Below, piece after piece: positions 37,469 through 50,333 of a DNA stretch of 64,000 bases. This stretch comes from Heterotrichella gracilis. Its lineage: Eukaryota; Sar; Xanthophyceae; Tribonematales; Xanthonemataceae. The DNA lies in the NCBI GenBank assembly GCA_032358255.1, contig JAULBX010004888.1:62001-126000 (forward strand), read 5' to 3'. How positions within the stretch are numbered: the stretch's first letter is position 1; the number at the start of each line of letters is the position of its first letter. The notes under the pieces were generated by a model. That model saw nothing but the letters and a program-made list of their open reading frames with translations. It searched no databases and had not been told where the DNA came from. The translations under genes and the position numbers were made by a program.

Positions 37469-40400
37469 TCACCCCGTTTGATCATATCCCACCCCCCTGC
37501 GCTGCCTGCGGTACACGCTGTCCATTGCGCGAAATGCGTCTGAGGCAAGCAGGCGCTGGGCGGTGGTCAGGATGGCGTGCTCGTAGCTGTAGGCGCCAAG
37601 CAACCCTAGGAGGGTTTCCTGCAAGGGTTGGGAGGTTTTTGTTAGGGTGGAGTAAGGTTGTTGGAGCTGCAGACACCAGTGACCCCAGGAAGATTTCTAC
37701 AGGGGACTGGCAGGTGTAAGACAGTAATTTTCCGGTTTTGAGTGCCCACTATTTGCTTGATGAGGTGTTCCTGTGGGAGGTGTCACATGGCAGAATGATC
37801 GTTGTTGTGGGCACCCAGCTTCCTTAAGACAGGGAATTTTACAGGAGGTTGAGAGTTTCAGGGGTCCGGTTGGGTCTTCTCACCTTGAAGTCCCCAAATG
37901 GGTCTTTGTCGTACTGCTGGATGATGCGCTGGCCGATGGCTTTCAGGGGCACATACCCCGCCATGCACCGGATGACGTCATCCATGCTCTGCAGCACAAA
38001 CGCCTGCAGTGCGGCGGTGCCCTCCCCATTTCCTTGATCACGTGAAGCTCCCCCTGGCGGGGCGGGAGCCTGGTGGCGCAGCTCACGCAGCAGGTGGACG
38101 TAACACTGCGGGGAAATTAGGGGCACTGATAAAATGGGGAGAGGGGGGACATGACAAAGGATGGAATATAAGTGACCCTATAATGGGCAGGCGAAACGTG
38201 CTCCTCCCGATTTACTGCCTGTTGGCGGGGCCTCAAATCGCCTGCAGGTGGAAGTAAAACTGCGGGGAGGATATGGGCAATCTTTTGCAGTCGGCAAAGG
38301 CGCAGCCAAATTGCAAAAAGAGCCTACCGTGCGCCATATAGCCCCCTCCGCCTCAACCCTCAGCAGGATATGTGCCCCACTGTTCCTCTTGTGGCACCCT
38401 ACGCAATAACCCTCGCAACCCTATGCCACAACCCCAAATCCTGACCCTGCTCCCCTCACCTGCAGCACCTCGAACCACAGCTGCTGCGCCGCTTGAGCCG
38501 ATGCGTCCTGCGAGTGGCGCTGGCACACAGCCACCGCGCGCCGCAGGGCACCCTCCGCCTCGATCCTTAGTTTGGTTCCCAGCTGGACCTCAGGGGAGGG
38601 GTCGATGCTGCGGAGGACAGGAACGGGGGTCGAGGAGTCAGTATTTTGCGATTGTACATTGATTGGCATGTATAAGGAGAAGCAGTTGTTAACCTGGAAA
38701 GCATGCCACATAACCACCCACCCTACATGCAAAGAGTCACGAACAAAAAAATCCCAACACCAACCCAGACATCCTTGACCACACGACAAACACAACCACC
38801 CCCACGCACCCCTGTGCACCCCCCAGTGAGGCCCTCCCCTCCACCACCGCATCCACCAGCCCCCTGTTGGCGCGCTGCAGGTTTGATATGTAAATGCGCA
38901 GCGCCCGCTGCACGTCCCCCAGCCTCTCAAGCAGGTACGCCAGCCCGTCCTCCACACACCACTGGCTGCACCACTCAACACATGCCTCCACCCTGGGAGA
39001 GAGGTTAAGGGGTGGTGTGGGTGGGGATGCATAGGCAGGAATCAGCGTGCAGCGTGGTGGGAATGCGCGGGGGGGATTTGTAAACCGGACAGCAAGAGCA
39101 ATAATCCTTCAATTTTGTACATTCAAAATCCGCAACACAAAGTCTGCAGCCTCTTAATTGCAAGGTGAATGCGTAACTGGAAGACACGCTGGACGTACCT
39201 GCTATGGAGCGCAGGGTCACGGATTTACAGTTACAATTCGTATTCCAAACATGGCACACGATGGGATATAATGTGTGTATCTGTATACACCAGTAGCTTC
39301 AACCACAAGCACCCCATTTACCCCCCCACACCCCACCTGTATGCGTCGTGGCTCTGCAGGAAGGGGAGCACAGCACTCGGCTCAAACTCGCACAGCAGCC
39401 GCACACACAGCTCGCAGGTCAGGGGCTGGGACATGAGGGCCTCGTGGGCCGCCACACCAGCGGAGAAATTTGCGCCAGATGTGGGGCCCAGGGGGGCGGC
39501 AGCAGGGGCCCCTAGGGCGTCTGTGTGGGTCTGCACTGCTGACATGGCGCCCTGCAAGCAGTGGGGTGGGGGTGGGTGGGGGTGCGCACGTATGCATGAC
39601 ATGATACACCCAGCAGCGGGGCTGGGTATGCGCGGAAGCATGTACGCACTAGCGTATAACATTTGTTTTTTTATGAGCCATAGATTCCCCACTACACACC
39701 ATGATGGGGTGTGTTACTGTAGAGAGGAGGCCCACTGACACCCCCAACTCCTTCTACCGTCACCCCCCAACCCATTCCCTAGAGCTTCATCGCCCACAAT
39801 TTGCAATCTCCATTTTTTCTCTCACTGTACATCCCACCCCTACTCACCATGATGTAGCTGTACTGCGCCTTGGTATCCCCCGCCAGCGCCTGCACCACCT
39901 GCGCGTGGCGGTGGGGGAAGCGCCCAAGCACCATCCCGGCGGTGGCGGTGCCGTTGCGCAGTGCCAGCTGGCGGATGGTGGGTGGTGCAAGCAGCTCCTG
40001 GTGCAGCGCCTCGCGGGTGGTTGGGGTGAGGGTGGGGAGGTCCAGCAGGGTGTTGATGTAGCGGAAGGCCGCCCAGGGGTCACTGCGGGTGGGGGGTTGG
40101 GGTGGGGGGGTGGAAAGGGTGGGGGGCCATAAGGGGAGTGGCATAGATGATTATGATTATATGTGCAGAGCTGAGCACCAAGCCCTGAAAAATATACAAC
40201 GTATTTTCAGGTGCACATGTATCTTATTGAGTATTATGTAATTCCTAGCTGCTAAACCCTAGCAATCAACTCTACAGTTGCTTACTGCAAGCTGCGATGC
40301 CGTACTCACAGCGTCAAGGGTACGTTACAAGTAACCCTAGCCGTCAAACCCTAACAAGCAACCCTAGCCATCACCCTAGGGTTACTCACGGCGAGCTATC

Positions 40401-43400
40401 CAGGTGCGCCTGCAGCGCCTGTGCATGCTTGCCCGCCTGATGGTGCACCTGCGCCTGCGCCTCAACCCAGCCGGCTCGGCGGGCAAGAGACAGAAATCGA
40501 TCGTACTCAAGGGGAGACAAGCGACCTGCAGGGGGGAAGAGGATGGTCATACTCACAGGGGAACATATTATATGACAGGGCAATGCCTTGCATACGACGG
40601 ATAATCTGCCGAATTAATGTCACCAGCGCCTGCGCCTCAACCCACACCGGTCCATAATCAGGACCACAGGCTGAGTTAATGTGACGCCCCTCCCCCTCCA
40701 ACACCCACACAAAAAGAAGGAAAAAAAGAGCCAATGTAGAGTGACCCATGCAGAACCACACTACAACATCAGAGAAGCAAAAAGATACACCAGGAAGATG
40801 CCAATCCATGCAGGATACACCTGATTGCCACGTACTCCATCACTGCTGACAGGGGTGGCATGGTCCCTTTCCCAATCTCGCCCTACCTGTGGATAACTCT
40901 AAACCCCAAACCCCTCAATCACCACCTACCTGTGGGTGTGTTCACCGCCACCTGCTGCAGCACCTGCACAAACAGGCGCTGGAGATGGGCGGCGGGGGCG
41001 GGGGGGGGGCCAGGCAGGAATGGACCCACCGCCAGATACTGGAGGACCATGCCGCCAACCTGAGGCAAAAGGGAGGAGGAGGGGTTGTTAGGGTGCCATA
41101 AGGATGGATAACGTAGACGTAGTGGGTGATGTTGATGCATTATCCTTCTTTGTGCTGTCAGCATGCACATGCACATGCATGTGGAGGGCGGGACCCCCAC
41201 CCATGGCTACCACCAGCCATCGACACCTCCCCACACATCTCGCCACCCCCCACCCTCCACCCCCACCTGCGGCGTTGCCACCCCCCTCCCCTCCGCCAGG
41301 AACCTTGCCACAAAGTCCAGCAGCCAGGCGCGGCCACCTGGGTCGGGCAGGCATCCAGCCTCAAGCAGGCACGCAAGCGCATCCAGCACAACCTACACAG
41401 ACAGGAAGGGGTGGAGTGGGGAGTGGGGGGAATTGCTGCCCGTAAGGGAATAGACGTTTACTAAAAAGTACAATCTCGTCATTTTATGCAAAAAGCACTG
41501 ACATCCAAACGCACTGGTGGAACCACATGTGAAGAGGTGCTGGTGGGTCCTTCAAGGTTGCTTGTCATGTACCGGCAAGGTGTGTGTTTCTGGATCAGCA
41601 GGGTAATATATTCTTACAAGTGGACTAGCACCCTGCCCCACCCCACCCTCACCTGTGTCACGGTGCGCACGCTGCCCCCCTCGCCTCCCCCACCCCCCCT
41701 GATGTCGCTCTCAAGCGCATCCCACCCATCCAGCGCCTCAGAAAGCACCGCCAGAAACGCAGCCACATCCACACCCAGGCACACAGCCACCGCGGGGTAC
41801 ACCCTAGGCAGCAGCTCGCTGGGGTTTTGGCTAGGGTTTTGAGAGGATGCGCCGCCCCCGAACGCGCGCCACAGCTGCAGGATGCTGTCTGGTGTGCTGT
41901 AGAGGAGGAATGAGAACAGGTCTGATTTGACGCTGTTGAGGTCCTCGGGGGGGATGGTGCCACTGCCTGCATCGGGGAAAAGACCAAGGTCAAGACAGGA
42001 AATGCAATGGAAAGGAATCAATGTGGACTGTTTGTCATACTTAGGTGTCAAAGACACAGCGTAACGCCCATGCATGAAGTGCTGAATGGATATGTAACAG
42101 TCAGCACTTGCCCCTCCTTCCCTCCCCTCTCACCTGGTGGAAAAGCATCCCCCCTGAAGCAGCACCGCAGGTACACCAGCAGCTTGTAACCAGCACCACC
42201 CACCCCACCCTCCACACCACCAGCTACCACCACCTCCCCTCCATCACCATGCTGCTGCTGATAATCCTGGTCACTTTCTTGGCTGTTTCCCCCCCTTTTC
42301 TGTGCGTTTTCCATTGCCAGCGTCATGATGAGCTCGCACGCAGGTGCCGCGTAGTCATGCAGGCCCCTGTTGAATATGTGGCACAGGGCGGTGTGCAGGC
42401 GGTGCGCGCGGCACAGGCGGACAACCTGCGGTAGGGTAGTGGTTGAGGCTTGGAAATGGACAAGGGCATGGGCTGCACATGTGTCAAAGGGCAGTATACA
42501 CGGGCACAGGCTACAGGCAAGCAACCTGCGATAGGGTGTAGTACGCTTTATGCAGTTAACCCACCACCGCCCACCTGATTGCGGTAGAGCACAGTGCAGC
42601 AAACCCCACCACCACCCACGTCCACCACCCGCCCACCTGGTTGATGTCCAGCGATGCAATGTCCATGTGCAGTACACATCGCTCCACCTGCGCAGCCCGG
42701 CCACTGGATGCATACGCCTCAACAAGGACCTGCGCCAGGGGGGAGGTTGGGGAGGTTACCGCTCCAGGTCGGCAAGCATTGCATACGACAGCTGCGCCAA
42801 GAGGATTTGGAGGGTGCATACCTCTGCACCGGCAGAAATTCATGTGCATATTCATCCTTGTGTACAACGTCAAACACCCTTTGCCCCTCCAATGTACATG
42901 TGCAGCAAAGCCGAGCCCATCTTCCATCACCGCAATTGCCACCAACACCCACCCAATACCCGCCATACTTCTCACACCTGCATGACCTCTGGCGGCAGGG
43001 CCGACAGCCGCCCCCCCCCAATGTGCGGCATCAGCTCCTCCACCAGCTGGGGCCCTAATTCCCTCCCCTTGCGGCACATGTCAAACACCTCCCCAAACAG
43101 CACCTCAGGCAGGCCCAGCAGCAGGCACACGCACACGCACACGCGCAGGGCGGCAACAACCTGTGGGGGAGCAAATAGGGGTTTGTGGGTGTGGCTTACT
43201 GTGTAGGTAAGTAAGGGCCATGGGTGCAAAATCGCAGCAGCGGCATGTGAATGTTTAGGAGTTTGATCACCCCTGTAAGGGCACAGATGTGTATGCTCCA
43301 CAGGCTACACACACACACACACTGCGGTTTACCGTGTGCGATTTGGAACTCTGAATCCAGGACATGCTGCCTATTGTGATCGAGGAAAGGGACTGATTAG

Positions 43401-46400
43401 CACCGATCAACCCCCACACACATGCGCACCTCTGACACCCCCTCTTCCCCCTCTCCTCCCCCAGCCTTTGCCAGCACCTGCGCCAGGTAGGGCCCCACCA
43501 TGCCCCCCACCACCGCCGCAATGGCATTTGGAGGGCCCCCTCCACCCCCCCCAGCCTGCGCCTCCAGGTACAGTGCACATCCCAGCCTCAGTGCCAGGGG
43601 GTATGCGTGCAGATCACTCAGGCAGGAGAGGCGGTCCTGCCAGGGCATGAGGCGCTGCATGCGCACGCCTGCATGAGGGGCAATTCTAAATTAATTTGTA
43701 ATTATCACAGTCATTGCACACCATTTATCGCTATGTTGCTGGACCGCATGCAAATAACCATTTGACAGAGGTCCAAAACACCATTTGTCCTCCTGTGAGG
43801 TTCCAAAGGGCGGCGGGCCACAGCATACAACTAAATGTGCACGCAAAACGGGGAATTCCTATCCATGATACTGACGATACCACAGCATATGATGAAGATA
43901 TCAATATATATAAATATCACCCCACCTTCCGTCCCCAGCACAAACAGCTTCTCCCCGCCCTCGCAGCTGGCCCCGTGGTAGCTGTACTCAGGGACACCCA
44001 GCCTGTTGGCCAGGTGCTGGTGGCACATGAGGGCATCAGGGATTGACACGCAGTCTCCGGGGGTGGGTGAGAGTGAGGGTTGGTGGTGCAGCAGGGTGCG
44101 GGGGCCGTGCTCGCTCAGGACGGACAGGGACTGGGTGCCTGGGGACAAGGGGGTAGAAGGGGATTGAGGAAGGGATTGCAAGTCACGGTGGTTGTGAGTG
44201 GAACGAAGGGGTGGTTATAGATTCAATTGGATGCAGGGTGTCAATTTTCCAGGCCAATTTGCTCCCCATTGCATATGCAAGCAATATATTACTGACACCT
44301 GTAGCCCCCACATAAGAGCATTCCCCCCGACTTTTCCCCACCCGCACCTCCCAGAAAGTGCATCCCCACCACCAAGTGCGGTGCATCCCACATGGCAATG
44401 AGTGTCACTGGGTGTGCGGCAGCTAGCTCCTCCATGGTGAGGGGGGTGGCTCCCTCCCCGCCCTCACCCCCGCCCTTGCCCCCCCTGAAGCCAAGCTTGC
44501 GGGCTGCGTCCTCTGTGATTGCTGCTGCCACGTCAGATGCTTTGACCTGCGCAGGGTGCAAGGGTTTCTTAAGAATACCCTGGTTAGCACGGTATTGAAA
44601 GGAAAAACACAGATATACTATAACCCCGTGAAGCTACCGCAAGGTATTATCATAATAATTTAGCAATCGTGTGTGCACAATTTGAGCCAAACGTGAAACT
44701 AAGATTGCCTGTCACCTGCCCCGAGGGTATTTTAGCCCCAATGAGCGGCACGTTGAGCAGCACCACTCGCTTCTCCCACGCCACAGCCATCACAGCGGTG
44801 GGGAGGGGGGGGGCAGGTGTGGAGGAGGGGGAGGGGGGGCCAGCACCTGGCCACCAGGGAGGAGGGAGGAGGGTGTTACGACAATGGGAAGTGTGGAAGC
44901 AACCACAAGGGAAAGGGGAAGTAGTACTGATAAATATACTAACGATAATGAAAACAACATGTGCATAAACAAACCATGAAATGTTGATGGCAAAAGTAAA
45001 GTATCAATGATAATGTACATGTCAGTACCACTGACCACTCACCACCACCCACCTCCTGCCAGTCACACACCCCTTATAAACACCCAACCCACCTGTCAGC
45101 CCCCTCCCGCCCACCACCCATGAAGCGTAGGGCAGGCATCCCTCCCGCACCCCCCCCGGCCTGGGTATGTTGTGTGTGATGAACAGGTGCCCATCCAGGG
45201 CCACACGGCACACATACACTCCCCGAGGGCCACAAATTAGGGCCATGCCGTCAAGACCGGGGGGCCGACCGTCCTGCAGTGTGCGGTGGGCAAGGTGAGT
45301 TCAAGGTGCAATCGGGAAAGCAAGCTGTTTGTTACTTGTTATCTTATATTTTGGGGAGTTGGTCTGCAGTAAAAGCACGATATAGCAATCGGGAAAGCCA
45401 GCTGTATGTTACTTGTTATCTTATAATTTTGGGAGTTGGTCTGCAATATAAAACACGATATAGGGCTGCTCTACATTGTAATTTTGTTTCATGTTTCTTT
45501 ACCTGCATGAAGTACTGCCTGCCCACATCGCTCCCCTCCCCTGCGTTCCCCCCCTTCCCGGCCACCAGCGGCCCCTTAGGCAGTGGCAGTGGCACGATAG
45601 CGCACACCGGCCCCAGCTGGCGCCCATCCAACAGCAGCACGGCAGCGGAGCCACGCGAGAACTTGCCTGCAAAGTTTGGAAGGATGCAAGGTTCGGAAGG
45701 ATGTGAAGCAAATCTGCTAGAACAACATGCTCCTACCAACGCTTGAGCATGTGGCATATTGTTGTCTCCTACTTTTCAATCGCCGCAACCTGCCGTCATC
45801 AAACACACACACCCCTTTAATCCCCACCCATCCCTCCACCCACCAGCGAACATGGCTGTAAGTGACAGGTAGGAGGCCACATTGTGCAGTATGACCCTCC
45901 CCCTGCAGTCAGCTGTCAGCGCCACCTGGCCGGGACCCTCCAGGAATGCACAGGCAGTGACAGCTGTCACGTGCGCATCTGGGGGGCAAGGGGGAGTATG
46001 AGTACCGGAAACCAGGAGGAAGCAATGCATGTGCACATGAGGCACAAGCGCAAGCTCATCATTACATTGCGAGCTGCGTGCAGTTGCATGTTTGAACATA
46101 CCGCACATCATCCGCGAGGAAAGCAGCACAAAGCAACTCTTTATACTCACCCAATGCTACATTGCAGTGATGGTAGCGCGTATGTAATATCAGAAGGCCA
46201 AGTCAGCAATGGAACATACGCATTAATGGTACCGTCAAACAGCCTTGCATACGCAGCGCCAAGCAGTTCCAGGACAATCACGTAGCTACCACCCACCTTT
46301 GACCGCCTTGACGCTCTCCCACCCCTGGCGCCGCAGCTCAAAGAATACAACGTCCCCCTTGGCATACCCCACTGCAAGGATGTTGCCTGTCAGGCTGAAC

Positions 46401-49400
46401 CCTAGGGCACTCACACCATCATCGTCGGGTCGGGGTTCACCCAGGTGTGCCATGCGGGGGGCGCTGCAAGGGGGGTTGGGGAGGAGGTGAGGAAGGGTTG
46501 GTGTGGTGTGGAAGTCGCGGCTGGGTGGGGAGGCAGAGTGCAAAGAGTAGGGGAGCCCCGCATCCCCACAAGTGTACTTGCACATTAAACATACAGCAAT
46601 GATGGGTGTTCACCGCAACAACGCATGTCACTCCGACAAGGAGCGGTTTCATGACATGGGGAGGCATGCACAGCAATCCGCGGTGCGGTGCAAGGCAATA
46701 GCAGGCAGGCAGTGTACATAATATCAACAGAATAATAATGAAACGCCCGTCGCAGTGGACATGATCCCTGGCGCCACCCCTTACCTCCCCGCTGTCCCCT
46801 CAGGCTGTGGCCCCCTTGGCATCAGCACGCAGGTGACTCCCCCGCTGGTGCCCACCGCCACACACCCCCTTGCAGCCGCCACCACACGCTGAGACCCCAG
46901 TGCCGGCCCACCACCGACCTCACCCCCTCCCCGCCAGGTGGCACCCTCTGTGAAGGCAGGCAGACGATCCACACGCACAAGCACCTGCGGAAATAAACAA
47001 AATCTATAAATATGCTAACCATGCCAGGTTAGCAGGTTATCAGGTTCGCAGGAGATCACAATGCATGGTTCAGGGCAGAATGCTATGGTATGCCAGACTG
47101 ATACCTCTTTCTGAAAGAGCGCCTTTTATAGGCCGCATTTAACAGCGTTTAGGGTCTCGTACATGCTGGCAGGATGTGTGTGAAAAGTATTCTCACCTCG
47201 GCTCCAATTACCGACCCATCCCCGCACGCCTGCCCTTCAGCCGGCCAAGATTCCTTGGCACCCTCCAGCAATCCCCAGATAGTGCCCGCCAGATCCCCAG
47301 CACTGTCACTGTGGCTGGGAATGTCACCTGTCACAAATCAAATATTTGTCTAAGGCCACATGGGAAGGCCAATTATCGATTTCCTGAAAGCATGCTCAGC
47401 GTAATGAACCATTGCAATAAAATGGGATCAAACGTCATTCTGCAAAACTGTTGGGAGGAGAATGATCTTTTAAGGCTCATCCCCAAGCCGATATATAATG
47501 AGTTCATGACATGTCACCTGCCAACAGCGCCCTCTCGGCTTTCTCTGCCTGCGCCAACATGCGCATGTGCGGCTGATCCACCTCCGCTTCCTCATCACCG
47601 CCTGCCTCCTCCAAACCTGTTTGCATAAGAGAGTGTTGGGCAAGCTGCACTGCATCCCAATTGGAGCATGTGCACAATTTTATGCAGCGTGTGCTTTGGC
47701 TGCTTGCATGCATCATGGGAAATCTATGCTTTCACCAGGACCCAGGCAAAGTCATGTGCGATCCTATATATAAGATAGGCCCATGCTTGGCAGACCACTT
47801 CCCAATTCCGAAGAAGCACATCCATTAAAGATCCACATATCCATACCTGCTGCCTTCCCATCAACTGCTGGCTCGCCAGCTGGCTGTACCCCGGCATGTG
47901 ATTGGCTGCCAGGCGCCACCACTTCCCCTGTCGGGTTGATGGTCTCGGGTGCCTCCAGCAGGTCATCCGGTTGGAGCTCATCAATCAAATCTTGCAGCAC
48001 ATCTTCAGGGTCCAGGCCAAGGGAGGCTTCGGCGCCTGCAAGGGGAAGACGTGGGAGGGGAAAAGAGACCCCTGGTTTTTTTAATTATCTGACAATGTGA
48101 TGGGATGAAAAACCATCACACACTGGACGGGTAGACTAGACACATTCAGTTTCTGAATACCTTGCGAAGAATGTTGTTAAACATTTCATGCGCGCGCGAC
48201 GCAACCTTCACAAGCACCGTCCCATGCAGCACACAAGACCCTAATGCAGCTCACCCAGTAGCTCCTGGGGCTGCAGCTCTGCAATCAGGCTGCTGGCACC
48301 AGACAGGCTGCTCATGGAGGCATCCTCGCCACCACCACCACCGCCACCATCATCGCCACCATGCTTCGAACCCGATGCGGCATGTGCCTCCTCTACGCCA
48401 TGCCCCCAGCTGCTGCCAGGTGGCGCAACTTGGTGGAGCCTAGGACTTGACTGGTCAGGAGGGTTAATTGACGTTGACGTGCTGGCCACGCCAGCGTCAT
48501 TATCACCGTTGCATGACGCCAGACCATTTTCACCAGCGCGTGATAGCTCTGTGCTGTGATCTGATGTGGTGAGGTGCGATTGATCCCCTTGAAATCGATC
48601 CGTGCTGAGATCTGAAGTGGAGGGGCGCGATTGATCGGCATGTGATTGGTCTGCATTGTGATCTGCAGTGGTTGGACGGGAATGATCACGCGACTGGCCC
48701 CTGGCGCTGAGCAGCGCTGCATCCTCCTCAAACTCATCGTCCATGCCTGACAGGCCACCTAGGCTCTCCCTCTCAGTTTCACCACCATCCTCCCCAGGCG
48801 AGGCACGTGGGACCCATTGTGACTCGTCCATGAGGGGCTGCGGTGGGGACTCTGGGTTTGCAGGTTGTGTGAGGGTTGTTGAAGGTGATTGCCACCCCCC
48901 GACATCCCCATCTGGTGCTGGGGTGTTGCTGGGGGGCGCATTTGCGTCAGATGTGCCCACAGTGGTGGCTGTGGGCTCCACATGGGGGTGATCATCCTTG
49001 GATACATGCATAGCCCTGCCACCTGGCGCTGCAAGTGTACCAGAAATGTGCGGCATGGGGCGGTAGCCATTGGGAGCGGTTGGCACCCCCACACCCCCTG
49101 TTGCCACAGGTAAGCCATAACTGGCGCTGGCGCTCGTGCTGGTGCCGGTGCTGCCTTCTGTGCGCTTATTGTCATGGCTTGCCCCACCCTGCGCTGCATG
49201 GCTTGATGGCTGTGAAGGTGCACTGGGGCTACCCTGGCTGGGCTGGGTCGCAGGCGCAGGGGCAGTAGGTGGCGCTCCTGGTGGTGGTGCCGGTGGTGGT
49301 GCTGGTGCCGGTGGTAGTGCTGGCGCTGCTGCTTCTGGTGCTGATGATGATGCTATCGTTGGGTCCCCTGCTGGCGTGGGCGTGAGGCCCTTAGGCGTGC

Positions 49401-49921
49401 CAAGTGCTGTGTATGGGGTACTGTGTGCTGGTGGCGGATGGGGGACAGGAGGTGGCACCGCGTGTGGGTGTTGGGGGAGGTGGGGGACTGGAGATGAACC
49501 AGAAGCAATTCCTGCTGCAGTCAAGGTCAAAGTTTGCATCAAAAAGGAGTGTCGTTGTGACAGGTCGGGGGAAAAGTGCAGCCTGGCAGATGTCAAACCA
49601 CATGTCTAGTGCAAATCCGGCTCTACCAAACGTTGCTTAACATACATGCACACCACAAGAGTTTGTTGTTACGATTCCGTGCATCAAGGTTTGTTGTCGC
49701 TACCGTACCTTGCGTCTGTGCTGGCACCGTGGCAGTGGCACCATATGCATGCATACGAGGCGAGATCTGCACACAACACCACTGTGGGAAGAGTAGCAAG
49801 CCAACAGGCAGAGAAGATACATGCACATCGTGAGAAGCAAACCAACCTGTATGTTTTGGTCTTCATCGCTGTCACTGCTGCTCAGCAGCTCGTCCAATAG
49901 AGCATCCACAGTCGAAGCCAT
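37469..49921 (-). CDS. VPS8: Vacuolar protein sorting-associated protein 8 (CORVET subunit)
   Basis: VPS8 is the Rab5-binding subunit of CORVET, which tethers early endosomes. The ATG at 49921 gives MASTVDALLDELLSSSDSDE, an acidic start like plant VPS8. Exon 3 (about 48250-49514) encodes some 420 residues of low-complexity Pro/Ala/Ser sequence. A beta-propeller follows (VSALGFSLTGNILAVGYAKG and GWESVKAVK; HVTAVTACAFLEG; FSRGSAAVLLLDGRQ). The family hallmark VERCVLHMDIASLDINQ, then VVRLCRAHRL, lies at about 42370-42730, followed by YKLLVYLRCCFRGDAFPPGE. Alpha-solenoid exons continue to the last exon, which ends AFRAMDSVYRRQRR. The stop used (37469-37471) is the first in frame after an acceptor at about 37620. 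Plant and yeast VPS8 continue into a RING-H2 domain, which I do not find here. About 25 exons were followed, some only in outline. It is divergent from FPGS. Confidence 0.9.
40245..40390. repeat. Interspersed CCCTAA-type telomere-like motifs in VPS8 intron
   Basis: At least six TAACCCTAG or AAACCCTAA-type motifs (C-rich strand on plus) are spaced along about 145 nt and run right up to the exon boundary near 40390. Confidence 0.55.
45308..45463. repeat. 77-nt direct tandem duplication in a VPS8 intron
   Basis: Unit 1 (45308-45384) and unit 2 (45385-45463) both begin GCAATCGGGAAAGC, contain TTACTTGTTATCTTATA and GGGAGTTGGTCTGCA, and end CACGATATAG. They differ at only a few positions, so the duplication is recent. 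Confidence 0.75.
48535..48700 (-). repeat. Coding tandem repeat in VPS8 N-terminal low-complexity region
   Basis: Read on the minus strand, three units of about 17-20 residues follow one another: DHSRPTTADHNADQSHA, DQSRPSTSDLSTDRFQG and DQSHLTTSDHSTELSRAG. All share a D-x-S-x-x-T/S-T-x-D pattern. They lie within VPS8 exon 3 in a predicted disordered stretch. Confidence 0.7.
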
Positions 49922-50333
49922 TGAGGGAACGACCGGATGTCACATTGTGCAATCGCCAGAGGAAAACGATGCAGTAATTTTGGTGGGTCATACATAACTG
50001 TCCTCGTGGTTCAACACTTTTTGCCTGCGGTTCACCGTCGCGTAAAATAACCAAGTTTCGCGGGTAACCCAAATTGGCGGGACCCACCCAACTGGGTTTA
50101 TAACCATCGAGAAATGCTGTTCTACTGCCACTCACTGTTTTGCGTGCCACCTGCTGTATAGTTCACACAGTGCACAGACACCTTTTATGTCTCTGAGCTG
50201 AAGTGCGGCGGTTTCTAAAGGTGCCCACCAATGCATGCATTGTGCACGAAAAGCATGCATGCATACGCAGCCATACTGTTGTCGGTAACTCAACCATGGT
50301 CTAAGTACTGAACTTGGCGTTACGTATATCACC
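49922..50333. promoter_or_regulatory. Shared divergent promoter of VPS8 and FPGS
   Basis: Only 412 nt separate the two start codons, which are on opposite strands, so both promoters and 5' leaders lie here. Palindromic GCATGCAT motifs occur near 50233 and 50255. No clear TATA box was seen. Confidence 0.45.
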
